Shown: in pieces, positions 34,336-42,332 of the stretch
How positions within the stretch are numbered: position 1 is the first letter of the stretch
Layout of the letters: each line of letters opens with the position of its first letter
Origin: DATBLQ01 sp036555325
GTDB taxonomy: Bacteria; Pseudomonadota; Alphaproteobacteria; Rhizobiales; Aestuariivirgaceae
Reading direction: 5' to 3'
Assembly: GCA_036555325.1 (NCBI GenBank)
Contig: DATBLQ010000081.1
Span: 1 to 64,000, forward strand
Length of the DNA stretch: 64,000 nt
The notes under the pieces: model-generated
What the model was told of the DNA's origin: nothing
Seen by the model: only the letters and a program-made list of their open reading frames with translations
Database searches by the model: none
Program-made: the position numbers and the translations under genes

Positions 34336-34968
34336 CTAGAATTCAATCCCTGCCTGAGCTTTCACGCCTGAACGGAAGGGATGCTTGATCAGCTCCATCT
34401 CGGTAACCAGATCGGCAATCTCTATCATTCGCTCGCTGGCATTGCGGCCGGTCACGATGATGTGCTTGTCTGCCGGTTTGTTTTTCAAAACTTCAATTAT
34501 CTCGTCCAGGGGCAGGTAATCGTAGCGCAAGACGATATTTAGTTCATCAAGCAGAACCATCCTGTAGGATGGATCGCTGATCATGCGCTTGGCTTCCTCC
34601 CAGCCGGCGCGAGCGTGAGCAATATCTCGCTGACGGTCCTGGGTTTCCCAGGTGAATCCTTCACCCATTACCTTGATCGTGCACAACTCTGGGAAACCTT
34701 CGAGTATCACACGCTCGCCCGTGTTCCAGGCGCCTTTTACGAACTGGACAATCCCGACTCTCATTCCGTGGCCAATGGCTCTCATGACCATGCCAAAAGC
34801 TGCGGAGGATTTGCCCTTCCCTTTCCCGGTGTGCACGATGATAAGGCCTCTTTCAATGGTCTTGCCGGCGAGGATCTTGTCGCGTGCAGCCTTTTTCTTC
34901 CGCATTTTCTCGGCATGACGAACGTCGAGGTCGCCAGCCTTGTTCGCCTTTTCACCGTCATCGTTCAT
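34336..34968 (-). CDS. cobO: Cob(I)yrinic acid a,c-diamide adenosyltransferase
   Basis: CobO (BtuR family) transfers adenosyl from ATP to Co(I). The 210-residue protein carries the P-loop LIIVHTGKGKGKSSAAFGMVMRA, VQFVKGAWNTGER, GEGFTWETQDRQRD, LLDELNIVLRYDYL and IVTGRNASERMIEIADLVTEM. The ATG overlaps the cobN stop by 4 bp (ATGA). Confidence 0.95.
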   Translation of the reverse strand: MNDDGEKANKAGDLDVRHAEKMRKKKAARDKILAGKTIERGLIIVHTGKGKGKSSAAFGMVMRAIGHGMRVGIVQFVKGAWNTGERVILEGFPELCTIKVMGEGFTWETQDRQRDIAHARAGWEEAKRMISDPSYRMVLLDELNIVLRYDYLPLDEIIEVLKNKPADKHIIVTGRNASERMIEIADLVTEMELIKHPFRSGVKAQAGIEF

Positions 34969-37900
34969 TGCAAACTGCCTTCCATGAGGCGGGAGAGTTC
35001 ACTGTAGGCCGAATTCGACCTCGGTGTCCAAAGGCCGCGAACTATCGCTTCAGTAAATCGCTCGGCCAATTCCTTGAGTGCTGAACGGTTGTTCGCCGCA
35101 ATGAAACCCTGAACCTGTTCATCGGCTATGAACGCATCATAGGCAAGATCGAAATGATGCGATCTGGCAGCGCCGGTCGTTGCCGAAAAGGCAAACAGAT
35201 AGTCAACCGTGGCAACGATCTCAAAGGCGCCCTTATACCCGTGGCGCATCACTCCCGCGATCCATTTGGGATTGACCACGCGGGAACGCACGACTCGCGC
35301 AATCTCTTCCTCCAACGTCCGGATGACCGGTCGATCGGGGCGTGAGTGGTCATTGTGGTAGACCGCCGGTCGCTCGCCGGAGGCTTGTTCGACGGCAGCT
35401 GTCATGCCGCCTTCGAATTGGTAGTAATCGTCGCTGTCAAGGAGGTCGTGCTCGCGGTTATCCTGGTTGTGAACGACGGCTTCGATAGTCTTTAAACGGC
35501 GTTGGAACGCAGTTTCGCTGGGCGTTCCCTGATCGATTGCGCCATAGGCGTAAGACCCCCAGGCGACATAGGCCCTTGCGAGATCCGATCTCTCGGCCCA
35601 GAGCTTCTCATCCATGATCGCCTGTAGGCCAGCACCATAGGTGCCGGGCTTCGAACCGAATATGCGCTGCCCCGCAATCTGCGCTGCTTCGCCACCCGCT
35701 GCACCCTGCGCAACGAGCTCGGCTGCATCGCTCCGCATTCGCGCGGCTATGGGATTGTCTGTTTCGATTTCATCCAAGTCGCCTATTGCTCGCACCGCTC
35801 TGTCGAACAGCTCGATCTGCAGCGGAAATGCATCGCGAAAGAAGCCTGATATCCGAAGTGTTACGTCCACGCGAGGACGGCCGAGCGCACTGAGCGGGGT
35901 GATCTCGAATCCTGAAACGCGCCAACTTGATGGGTCCCAGCGCGGTTTTGCCCCGATCAGGGCGAGGGCCTGAGCGATATCGTCGCCACCCGTTCGCATG
36001 TTGGAGGTCCCCCATACCGACAGTCCCATGGCTCGGGGAAAAGTGCCGTGCTCCTGAAAATGCCGAAGCAACATGGCTTCGGCGGACCGCTGACCCAGCG
36101 ACCATGCAGTCGGGGTGGGCACGGCGCGGTTGTCGATGGAAAAGAAATTGCGTCCCGTAGGCAATACATCAAGCCGCCCGCGGGTCGGAGCGCCGGCTGG
36201 GCCTGGCTCGACGAACCGGCCATCGAGTCCTTTAAGCAGATTGGCCAGCTCATTCTTTCCGCTGTCATAAAGGGCAGGACGAATCCTCGCTGACACTTCA
36301 TCGAGGATCGTACGCGTCGCCGGCCACTGTGGCGAGCAGCTCTGCGGAGATTCGATGAAATGAGCAGCGAGCAGTTCGAGTCGCTCAACCGTATCCCCGT
36401 TGGTGCGCCATGGTGATGGGAGGAGGTCTGCAAGCAGTTTCGGCCGCGCGCGACTCCACGGCTCTGCCATGGCGCACGATAGGGGATCGAAGCCACCGAA
36501 ACCGAGATCAGCCGCCAACGCATTCAGCAGCGACCGGTCGGCTCCTTCGCCCAGTTTGCGCGGCGCGCGTACCAGGGCGGCAATCAGATCCCTTTCCAGC
36601 CTGCCGGTAGGGGTCTCGCCAAGGACATGAAGCCCGTCTCTGATCTGCGCCTCTTTCAGATCACAGAGCCACGCATCGAGTCTTTGCAGTGCCCCGTCGC
36701 TCTCGTCATCGTTGATGCCCGCATCGACATCGATCTTCGCAGCGTGGGCAGCTTCGAATATCCTATCGCGCAAAGCAGTCGCGCGGCGCCGATCGACGCT
36801 GGATGCAAGATAGTACTCATCGACCAGCGCCTCCAGATCGCGCAGCGGACCGTAGGCTTCCGCGCGGGTAAGCGGAGGAGTGAGATGGTCGATGATCACG
36901 GCACCGCTCCGCCGTTTGGCCTGCGTTCCCTCTCCAGGGTCATTCACGATGAAGGGATATAGATGCGGCAATGCACCGAAGACTGCTTCGGGATAGCACC
37001 CGTCACTAAGCGCAACTGCTTTGCCCGGCAGCCATTCCAGATTGCCATGCTTCCCATTGTGTATCAGCGCATGGGCACCGAACACTGCTCCAAGCCAGAT
37101 GTAGAACGCGAAATAACCGTGCGGAGGCACCAATGCCGGATCATGGTAGCTGCTCTTTGGATCGATGTTGTAGCCACGCGCCGGTTGGATGCCGATGACG
37201 ACTGACCCATATTGGCGAACCGCGATATCAAATGCTCCCTCGGCAAAAAACGGGTCACTCTCCGGTGCACCCCACCGCCGATGAATCTCATCTTGGATTT
37301 TTCCGGAAAGTTTGCCGAAATGGTCGAGATAGATGTCCAAGCCCAGCTTGGCTCCGCCGCGGGGTTTCTTTGGCGACTGGTTGGTTGGGCCAATCAATAG
37401 CTCTTCAATAAGATCGTTGCCGGAGGAAGGGATATCGGAAATGCAGTACCCGCTCTGGGCGAGCGATTTCATAATATTGATCGTACTGGCAGGAGTGTCG
37501 TACCCAACGCCGTTGCCCACCCGTCCGTCGCGGTTGGGGTAGTTTGCCAGAACAATGGCAATTCTTCTTTCCGGTGCCGGTGTCTGGTGCAGTTTTACCC
37601 AGTTCGCGGCAAGTGCGGTGGTAAACTCTATCCTGCTTGGCTGCGGCTTATACTTGACGATCCGGCATTGCGTCCCTTCATGCCGCCCGGCATCGGTTTT
37701 GAACGACAGGGCTCTCGTCAGTATGCGGCCGTCGAGTTCCGGCAACACCACATTCATTGCCAAATCGCGCGCCGACAAGCCTTGAGAATTCTGCTGCCAG
37801 GCCAATTCCGTCGTCCCAGCCAGAATGGCCTGCAACACTGGGCAGTCACACGCGCGAAACGGGTTGTCCAAGACTTCACCCGTGGCTGTGGCGATGGCAA

Positions 37901-38663
37901 AGGCGGTGGTATTGATGATGATCGAGGGCGGATGTTCGGCGAAACAATTCGCAATGAACAGCGCCGATTCCCTGTCCTTGAGGCTCTGGACGAAAACGCA
38001 GACAGGATTAAGCCCCCTATTGAGGAGAGAGTCTCCCAGCACATCGATTGGCTCGGTAAAGGCGCTCTCGATGAGAGCGCGGTAGAATACGACCGCCGCG
38101 ATCGGAGCATTCCCCGAGGCTTCCCTATAGAGCCCGCAGCGCGCCAATCGTTTCGCCGCCACCGGCTCTGGGCCTTCTCTGATCAGGAACTGGCCGAAAC
38201 GGATGGCGTTGGCAATGTTCTCCACACCGCCCTCGGCGAAATAGAGACGCAAACGTTCAACTGCGAGCGGGCTCACCGTATTATGTCGCAGCAACGCGGG
38301 ATCGGGAAACTGGTCTCCCGGAAGCACCGCGAGGTTGATCGACTGCTGGCGTGCCAGCGCCTCTATCACATCGATGCCATAGGGCCAGTATGCTTTGCCG
38401 CCAAGTTGGCGAACAATGATCAGCTTCGCGCGCGAAAGCGTTCGTTCGGCGTAAAGGTCAACCGACATGTTGTGCTGAAGGTGCAGAATATTGGCAAGCC
38501 GCAGGCTTGGCCTAGGCTGCGGCAGGGTATCATAGGCTCGCGCCAGGCAGGCGAGGTCCGAGTCGGCTGAAGAAAGAACGACGATATCCGCCGAATCCTG
38601 TTGGAGATCGATGGCTTCTTGGCCATCTCCAATCACGCCGGATTGTGTTGCCAAAAGATGCAT
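34965..38663 (-). CDS. cobN: Cobaltochelatase subunit CobN
   Basis: CobN is the large subunit of the ATP-dependent CobNST chelatase that puts cobalt into hydrogenobyrinic acid a,c-diamide in the aerobic pathway. The 1232-residue protein has the CobN/Mg-chelatase H signature, such as RIAIVLANYPNRDGRVGNGVGYDTPAS, GVQPARGYNIDP-like GIQPARGYNIDPKSSYHD, HGKHGNLEWLPGKA, WGTSNMRTGGDDIAQALALIG and NPKWIAGVMRHGYKGAFEI. ATG 38663 lies 23 bp after cobW. The partner genes cobS and cobT are not in this window. With CbiX present, its need is unclear. Confidence 0.94.
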   Translation of the reverse strand: MHLLATQSGVIGDGQEAIDLQQDSADIVVLSSADSDLACLARAYDTLPQPRPSLRLANILHLQHNMSVDLYAERTLSRAKLIIVRQLGGKAYWPYGIDVIEALARQQSINLAVLPGDQFPDPALLRHNTVSPLAVERLRLYFAEGGVENIANAIRFGQFLIREGPEPVAAKRLARCGLYREASGNAPIAAVVFYRALIESAFTEPIDVLGDSLLNRGLNPVCVFVQSLKDRESALFIANCFAEHPPSIIINTTAFAIATATGEVLDNPFRACDCPVLQAILAGTTELAWQQNSQGLSARDLAMNVVLPELDGRILTRALSFKTDAGRHEGTQCRIVKYKPQPSRIEFTTALAANWVKLHQTPAPERRIAIVLANYPNRDGRVGNGVGYDTPASTINIMKSLAQSGYCISDIPSSGNDLIEELLIGPTNQSPKKPRGGAKLGLDIYLDHFGKLSGKIQDEIHRRWGAPESDPFFAEGAFDIAVRQYGSVVIGIQPARGYNIDPKSSYHDPALVPPHGYFAFYIWLGAVFGAHALIHNGKHGNLEWLPGKAVALSDGCYPEAVFGALPHLYPFIVNDPGEGTQAKRRSGAVIIDHLTPPLTRAEAYGPLRDLEALVDEYYLASSVDRRRATALRDRIFEAAHAAKIDVDAGINDDESDGALQRLDAWLCDLKEAQIRDGLHVLGETPTGRLERDLIAALVRAPRKLGEGADRSLLNALAADLGFGGFDPLSCAMAEPWSRARPKLLADLLPSPWRTNGDTVERLELLAAHFIESPQSCSPQWPATRTILDEVSARIRPALYDSGKNELANLLKGLDGRFVEPGPAGAPTRGRLDVLPTGRNFFSIDNRAVPTPTAWSLGQRSAEAMLLRHFQEHGTFPRAMGLSVWGTSNMRTGGDDIAQALALIGAKPRWDPSSWRVSGFEITPLSALGRPRVDVTLRISGFFRDAFPLQIELFDRAVRAIGDLDEIETDNPIAARMRSDAAELVAQGAAGGEAAQIAGQRIFGSKPGTYGAGLQAIMDEKLWAERSDLARAYVAWGSYAYGAIDQGTPSETAFQRRLKTIEAVVHNQDNREHDLLDSDDYYQFEGGMTAAVEQASGERPAVYHNDHSRPDRPVIRTLEEEIARVVRSRVVNPKWIAGVMRHGYKGAFEIVATVDYLFAFSATTGAARSHHFDLAYDAFIADEQVQGFIAANNRSALKELAERFTEAIVRGLWTPRSNSAYSELSRLMEGSLQ

Positions 38664-38686
38664 GCTTGTCAGCCGATGGCAGTGCT

Positions 38687-39721
38687 TCAGGCAGAAAGTT
38701 CGGCCGCGATTGCCTCGCGGTTCAAACCTTTCATCCCAATGACGACGAGGGAGCTTGAACGGAATTCGCCATTGCCCCAAGGGCGATCGAAGTAGCTTTC
38801 CAGACGAGGGCCAACCGCCTGAACAAGCAGACGCGAGCGTGATCCCGCCAAGTTGAGAAACCCTTTCAGCCGCAGAATATCGTGATTGGCGATCAATCGC
38901 CGGACGCGCTTGAGGTACGCATCGCGGTCGGCAATCTCTCCCAACGGTACGACGAAGCTTTCAAAATCGTCATGGTCGTGTTCGCTGTCCCCCTCCAACT
39001 CGTGATGAGAACGACGATGCTTCAGATCAGTTTCGGCCTCGACGGCAAGTCCGAGCAGCGCCGCTGCGTCGATCCTGCCATGCTCGGTGCCGATAAGGCG
39101 CGCGCCGGGTCTAAGCCGTCGCTTGATGTCATGCCTCACCCTGTCGATATTGGGTGAGTCCAAAAGGTCCATCTTGTTAACCAGCACGACATCGGCGCAG
39201 GCGAGCTGATCTTCGAACAATTCTTCGATTGGATTGTCGTGATCGAGGTTTGGATCGGCTGCCCGCTGAGCGGCCATGGCCTTTTCATCGGTAACGAACC
39301 GTCCCGCCGCAACTGCGGCGCCGTCAACCACCGTGATCACCCCATCCACGGTGACGCGCATCGCTATTTCCGGCCAGTTGAACGCCCGCACCAGCGGCTG
39401 GGGCAGGGCAAGCCCCGAAGTTTCAATGATGATGTGGTCGGGCGAGGAGTGGCGCCCCAGAAGCTTCGACATGGTTGGGATGAAATCGTCAGCCACAGTG
39501 CAACAGATGCAGCCGTTCGCCAGCTCGATGATGTCATCCTCTCCGCAGCCATCGCTGCAACCTCTTAGGATTTCCCCGTCGACGCCGATGTCGCCGAATT
39601 CGTTCACAATGAGAGCAATCCGCCGGCCGTTGGCTGTTCTGAGCAGGTGGCGAATAAGCGTGGTCTTGCCGGCACCCAGGAAGCCAGTGATGATTGTTGC
39701 GGGGATTTTTTGTTGCATCAT
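38687..39721 (-). CDS. cobW: CobW-family GTP-dependent metallochaperone
   Basis: CobW is thought to deliver Co(II) for corrin synthesis. The 344-residue protein has the P-loop GFLGAGKTTLIRHLL (residues 13-20), the CxCC metal site CICCTV, the GTPase motif NKMD, and a His/Asp-rich loop (RRSHHELEGDSEHDHDDFE) in the C-terminal half. ATG 39721 overlaps the cbtA stop by 4 bp (ATGA). The longer in-frame reading to 40096 runs through cbtA and is not real. Confidence 0.94.
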   Translation of the reverse strand: MMQQKIPATIITGFLGAGKTTLIRHLLRTANGRRIALIVNEFGDIGVDGEILRGCSDGCGEDDIIELANGCICCTVADDFIPTMSKLLGRHSSPDHIIIETSGLALPQPLVRAFNWPEIAMRVTVDGVITVVDGAAVAAGRFVTDEKAMAAQRAADPNLDHDNPIEELFEDQLACADVVLVNKMDLLDSPNIDRVRHDIKRRLRPGARLIGTEHGRIDAAALLGLAVEAETDLKHRRSHHELEGDSEHDHDDFESFVVPLGEIADRDAYLKRVRRLIANHDILRLKGFLNLAGSRSRLLVQAVGPRLESYFDRPWGNGEFRSSSLVVIGMKGLNREAIAAELSA

Positions 39722-40410
39722 GGCACGGTACGTCGACGCGTGGCGCGATCGTGAACGAGGCCAAAGCCCAGGCCCAGAAACACCCAAAACACCGCAGCCG
39801 TCGCGAGCGCATTGGCGGCAAAACCTGACGCCAGCTGAGCAGGGACGTTGCTCTCCTGGCTCGGAGCATCGGGCGCGCCGATCAGATGGGGCAAGGCAAT
39901 CAGCAGTATCGCGAGGGCTAAATAGCCGGGCGAGCGCTTCTTGGCGAGAAGTGTCAGGCCGCCGGCGGTCGCGGCGACGGCAAACCACCACCACACCTGT
40001 CGCGCCGACAAATCCGCTGCAGGCATGCCTGGCAACTCGGGTGGCAAACCGGCCGAAGGGGCAAGGGAAAAAACCATGAACCCGCACAGACCCCAAAGCG
40101 CGCCGTTTGCCACAGTGATGGGCAAGTTGAGGAGGAACGAGGCCCCGATCATCAGCAGTGCAAATGCAATTGAAACGATGCTGTTGGCAAGGACCGTGTA
40201 GGCGGTACGCTCTAGACCGTCGACGGGGGCCCAGGGCTCTACCTCCGCTGCCGGCTGGCCGGAAGCATTGGAATGTTCGTGGGCCCCTTTGTGCTCATAC
40301 GCTTCAGCCGCCAGAATATAGGGCGTCACCCGAAAATATTGCATGGCGGACATGACGAGCCCTCCCGCCAAGCCAACGAGAATCGCGGCAAAGAACATTC
40401 GCCGGAACAT
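39718..40410 (-). CDS. cbtA: CbtA cobalt transporter subunit
   Basis: This 230-residue membrane protein has about five to six helices, starting MFRRMFFAAILVGLAGGLVMSAMQYF. A His-rich loop (EHKGAHEHSN) follows helix 1, then VEPWAPVDGLERTAYTVLANSIVSIAFAL and WGLCGFMVFSLAPSAGLPPELPG, the CbtA hallmark. CbtAB is a predicted cobalt importer regulated by B12 riboswitches. It follows cbtB by 20 bp and overlaps cobW. Confidence 0.92.
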   Translation of the reverse strand: MFRRMFFAAILVGLAGGLVMSAMQYFRVTPYILAAEAYEHKGAHEHSNASGQPAAEVEPWAPVDGLERTAYTVLANSIVSIAFALLMIGASFLLNLPITVANGALWGLCGFMVFSLAPSAGLPPELPGMPAADLSARQVWWWFAVAATAGGLTLLAKKRSPGYLALAILLIALPHLIGAPDAPSQESNVPAQLASGFAANALATAAVFWVFLGLGFGLVHDRATRRRTVP

Positions 40411-40430
40411 GCGTGTTTGTCCTGCTCGAC

Positions 40431-40607
40431 TCAGTGACAGGGAAAGCCGATGGCGTGACGTGTGTCGTGGGCTGCGTTGTGAAGAAAATCGCTGCCGGCA
40501 AAACCCGCACCAGCGAGCAATAGAATGCCGCAGGCCATGATCAGAAGACCTGAGAACGTCCGTTGGCCGATGAATGTGGAAAGTACGAATGCGGCTGTGT
40601 TTGTCAT
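40431..40607 (-). CDS. cbtB: CbtB cobalt transporter subunit
   Basis: This 58-residue protein has one transmembrane helix (FSGLLIMACGILLLAGAGFAG) and the C-terminal His motif HNAAHDTRHAIGFPCH that defines CbtB. ATG 40607 is chosen because a GGAGGG Shine-Dalgarno sequence (minus strand, 40624-40619) lies 11 bp before it; the GTG at 40619 would overlap that site. It is the first gene after the cobalamin riboswitch. Confidence 0.9.
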   Translation of the reverse strand: MTNTAAFVLSTFIGQRTFSGLLIMACGILLLAGAGFAGSDFLHNAAHDTRHAIGFPCH

Positions 40608-40657
40608 GAGCGTTTTCACCCTCCGTGAGCTCAGCGGGTCGAAAGATGGACCCTTTT

Positions 40658-40852
40658 GCGCAAGGCGGCAGGTCTCCTGACTTGCGGGTCCGTAGCGCCT
40701 CGCGGGCCTTCCCGGGCTCTTCGGCCCAGTGGCAAATCGCGAAAAGACGCCTCTCCGCTCACAGTTGCGGGGGCAGTCACGGCATTGGCCCCTGATGGGT
40801 CGTCCGCACCGTGTTCCCTGTTAGGTCTCTGGCCGGCTGGCTTCGAGTCACC
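40658..40852 (-). promoter_or_regulatory. Cobalamin (B12) riboswitch
   Basis: On the minus strand, in order, are GGGAACACGGTGCGG, CTGCCCCCGCAACTGTGAGCGG, GCCACTG, GGGAAGG, and the B12 box AAGTCAGGAGACCTGCC (40683-40667). This is the full conserved core of the cobalamin riboswitch. It is followed by a short stem (40649-40653 with 40636-40640) without a T-run, then the cbtB ribosome-binding site, so control is probably at translation initiation. It should repress the cbtB-to-cobM block when coenzyme B12 is plentiful. Confidence 0.95.
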
Positions 40853-40866
40853 GCCTAACGTTAACC

Positions 40867-40895
40867 AGATTTGCATGAATCCGCCCAACCGTCAA
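40867..40895 (-). promoter_or_regulatory. Candidate promoter of the riboswitch operon
   Basis: On the minus strand TTGACG (40895-40890) is a good -35 box; after 17 bases a weak -10-like AAATCT (40872-40867) follows. It lies just before the riboswitch core. The -10 match is poor, so this is only a candidate. Confidence 0.35.
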
Positions 40896-40980
40896 AGGAG
40901 TTGCAAAATTGCCTGAGTTTTCAACAGCAAACAACCCCTCTGACAGGAGCTTGGCAGCGAGATTGCCCTGCGTTAGAATA

Positions 40981-41000
40981 TTAATTGAACATTCAATCAA
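40981..41000. promoter_or_regulatory. Palindromic operator candidate, BetI/TetR-like
   Basis: The sequence ATTGAA-CA-TTCAAT (40984-40997) is a perfect inverted repeat flanked by TTA and CAA. It resembles the TetR-type BetI operator of choline genes (ATTGAACG..CAAT type), 16 bp before the Rieske oxygenase start. This is motif similarity from memory; no regulator gene is adjacent. Confidence 0.45.
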
Positions 41001-41012
41001 AATAGGCCCCAG

Positions 41013-42233
41013 ATGGATATCGCCCTCGCCAAAGCGAATGAGATGGTTCAGCCAAAGCTTGACGACCAGCGGCGCTCAGGGTTGCCGGGGTGGACATATT
41101 TCAGCGAGGAGATCCTGGAACTCGAGAAGGAAAACCTTTTCCGCCGATGCTGGCAACTCATCGGCCACGTAAGCGATATTCCGCTGCCTGGTGACTATAC
41201 GACGTTCGATGTCGCGGGCGAGCGGGCTCTCGCAGTGCGTGGGAAGGACGGCGGCATCCGCTGCTTTCACAATGTATGCCGGCACCGCGGGTCACGCGTG
41301 GTTGCCAACGCGCAGGGCAATTGCAAATCTGCCATCGTCTGTCCGTTTCATGGCTGGGCCTACAATCTTGACGGCACCCTCAGAGGCGCCCCAGCCCCAC
41401 GCAGCCTGCCCAAGCTCGAGCCTGAGAAGCACGGACTGATTCCGCTCGAACAGGAGATTTTTCACGGTTTCATCTTCGTGCGTTTCAAGCCCGGGCCGCA
41501 GCCCTCTGTCGCGGCGATGCTCAACATTTACGAGCCCCTCTTCATTGTTCACAAGACCACGGAAATTAAGCCAATTTGCACCATGTGGGAGGCGGAGATC
41601 CCCGCCAATTGGAAAGCCGTTCGCGATGTGGACAATGAAGGCTACCACGTCCCCATTGCGCACCCGGGCCTCTACGATCTCTATGGGCGCCAATATGTTG
41701 ACGAGCTGCCCGGCCGCGGGGTGGGTCGCTCGGTTGGCAGATTCGATGCTGTCAAATCGAAGCGATGGAGTGTCCGTCACTACAAGACGATAAGGCCGCG
41801 TCCTTCCCGAGAGCTCGGAGACGAGGCCAACAACTGGACCTATGTCGGGATGTTCCCCAATACCGTCTTCATGCTCTACCCGGAAATGGCGGGGTACTAT
41901 CAGGAATGGCCCTTAGGCGTTGGCCGCACCGTTCAGCGCGGCAAAATGTACGGTCATCCCGACGAGCGACGCAGCATGAGGCTCGCCCGTTACCTCGCAC
42001 AGCGCATCGAACGGGAAACGGCCCGCGAGGACCACCAACTCATCGTTTGGTCGTGTGAGGCGATGAAATCGAGCGCCTTTGCCGGCATAATCCTGTCCGA
42101 TCACGAGACAGGGGTCAGGGAATACCATGACCAGCTGCGGGAATTGATGCCGGTATTCGATCAGGAAAGGGAACCCGCCCCCGGCACGGTGGCGAAGCTT
42201 AACGAGGATCTCAAAAACGCCACTGCCGGATAA
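41013..42233 (+). CDS. Rieske non-heme iron oxygenase, alpha subunit
   Basis: This 406-residue protein is an aromatic-ring-hydroxylating or quaternary-amine oxygenase large subunit. The Rieske 2Fe-2S site is CRHRG...CPFHGW (about residues 89-112). The mononuclear iron site is DVDNEGYHVPIAHPG (about 205-220) with a later Asp. Relatives include choline monooxygenase, glycine-betaine demethylase GbcA and carnitine oxygenase CntA; the substrate cannot be fixed. No ferredoxin reductase partner is near. A palindromic operator lies just upstream, and a YnjBCD-like importer follows on the same strand after 99 bp. Confidence 0.87.
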   Translation: MDIALAKANEMVQPKLDDQRRSGLPGWTYFSEEILELEKENLFRRCWQLIGHVSDIPLPGDYTTFDVAGERALAVRGKDGGIRCFHNVCRHRGSRVVANAQGNCKSAIVCPFHGWAYNLDGTLRGAPAPRSLPKLEPEKHGLIPLEQEIFHGFIFVRFKPGPQPSVAAMLNIYEPLFIVHKTTEIKPICTMWEAEIPANWKAVRDVDNEGYHVPIAHPGLYDLYGRQYVDELPGRGVGRSVGRFDAVKSKRWSVRHYKTIRPRPSRELGDEANNWTYVGMFPNTVFMLYPEMAGYYQEWPLGVGRTVQRGKMYGHPDERRSMRLARYLAQRIERETAREDHQLIVWSCEAMKSSAFAGIILSDHETGVREYHDQLRELMPVFDQEREPAPGTVAKLNEDLKNATAG

Positions 42234-42332
42234 AGGGAAGTTGATTCCGCCGGTCCATCAAAGCTAATACCGTTGCATCTCCTGGTGAGCTAGGAGGGGC
42301 AGGGTCTAGTCCTTGCGCTTGGGAGATCCGGC

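Noticed and set aside
37587..38570. A long open frame (327 codons) antisense to cobN
   Set aside because: It mirrors the cobN codons in a high-GC gene, has no recognisable family pattern and no ribosome-binding site.
39722..40096. N-terminal extension of cobW through cbtA
   Set aside because: The extra residues are Arg/Cys/Ser-rich shadow sequence of cbtA. The ATGA overlap at 39721 fixes the real start.
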